6,715 nucleotides of DNA from Deltaproteobacteria bacterium (lineage in GTDB: Bacteria > Desulfobacterota > Dissulfuribacteria > Dissulfuribacterales > JALVPX01): NCBI GenBank assembly GCA_027061625.1, contig JAMOVF010000125.1, positions 1-6,715 on the forward strand, in the 5' to 3' direction. Shown here in pieces: positions 6,297 through 6,715 of this stretch. How positions within the stretch are numbered: the stretch's first letter is position 1; every line of letters begins with the position of its first letter. The notes under the pieces are model-generated. The model had not been told where the DNA came from. It saw only the letters and a list, made by a program, of their open reading frames with translations, and searched no databases. The position numbers and the translations under genes were made by a program.

Positions 6297-6715
6297 ATGA
6301 CAGCAGAATTACATCACAACACCTTAACCATTCCAATACTCTCCTTGATAACCTTTTTGCCTGTGGCTGGAGCCTTACCACTATTTTTCATAAAAAAGGA
6401 CGAGTCAGCCCGGATTTACAGCCTTATTTTGACCCTGATTGTCTTTTTAATCTCTTTGCCGCTCTATTTCTCTTTTCAGCCTGGGCTGGAAGGCTTTCAA
6501 TTTGTGGAACAGCACAAGTGGATACCATCTTATGGACTTACTTATTTGATGGGTATTGATGGAATAAGCCTTCCCATGATCCTTTTAACCACCTTTTTAG
6601 GGCCTATTTGTGTGCTTTGCTCCTGGAAATATATTTCAACCAGGGTAAAGGAGTTCCTGGCCTGCATACTCCTCACTCAAGGTATTATGGCAGGTGTTTT
6701 CGCCGCCTTGGACAT
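6297..6715 (+). CDS. nuoM: NADH-quinone oxidoreductase subunit M, N-terminal part; cut by window end
   Basis: The reading frame from the ATG at 6297 stays open to the window end and gives 139 residues; I translated it by hand. The marks are those of NuoM: ILSLITFLPVAGALPLFF (14-31), GFQFVEQHKWIPSYGLTYLM (66-85) followed by GIDGISLPMILLTTF, SWKYI, RVKEFLACILL and GVFAALD. NuoM is the second antiporter-like subunit of the canonical membrane arm, and its neighbour NuoN is expected further downstream. An in-frame TAA at 6291-6293 prevents any earlier start. AAGGG at 6283-6287 gives a 9-base spacing; the stronger TAAGGAG at 6274-6280, overlapping the previous stop codon, is rather far away. The translocation lysines lie beyond the window and cannot be judged. 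Confidence 0.93.
   Translation, partial: MTAELHHNTLTIPILSLITFLPVAGALPLFFIKKDESARIYSLILTLIVFLISLPLYFSFQPGLEGFQFVEQHKWIPSYGLTYLMGIDGISLPMILLTTFLGPICVLCSWKYISTRVKEFLACILLTQGIMAGVFAALD

Overview
This window is an uninterrupted plus-strand stretch of a respiratory complex I (NADH:quinone oxidoreductase, nuo) operon. It runs from the C-terminal part of nuoD, through complete nuoH, nuoI, nuoJ and nuoK, to the start of nuoM. Between nuoK and nuoM, where a canonical operon has a single nuoL, there are three genes: an MrpD-like antiporter subunit (491 aa), a 93-residue two-helix membrane protein, and a 597-residue NuoL-like subunit. All genes are on one strand. They either overlap by 4 to 14 bases or are separated by at most 20 bases, so a single polycistronic unit with translational coupling is very likely. 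No non-coding stretch exceeds 20 bases. I see no promoter, terminator, RNA gene, mobile element, CRISPR or long repeat.

Layout: nuoD 3' end (1-447); nuoH (465-1418); nuoI (1415-1894); nuoJ (1887-2408); nuoK (2395-2724); MrpD-like subunit (2737-4212); small membrane protein (4209-4490); NuoL-like subunit (4483-6276); nuoM 5' part (6297 to the window end). nuoE, nuoF and nuoG (the NADH-oxidising arm) do not lie between nuoD and nuoH. They are encoded elsewhere or are absent.

Working model: NuoD and NuoI belong to the peripheral arm, which passes electrons through iron-sulfur clusters to quinone. NuoH forms the quinone channel. NuoJ and NuoK carry the start of the chain of charged residues along the membrane. 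The antiporter-like proteins (MrpD-like, NuoL-like, NuoM, and presumably a NuoN downstream) would be the ion-pumping modules. If all are assembled, the complex would hold one more antiporter-like unit than the usual L/M/N set. The most unusual points are the three-gene replacement of nuoL, the lysine-to-asparagine change at the central TM7 position of the NuoL-like subunit, and a glutamate-to-lysine change at a normally conserved membrane position of NuoH.

Organism: a bacterium of roughly middling GC content with strong Shine-Dalgarno sites. The nuoD-to-nuoH junction without nuoEFG and the Mrp-type antiporter subunits would suit an anaerobic Desulfobacterota-type (former deltaproteobacterial) lineage. 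That placement is an inference from general knowledge and is weak.
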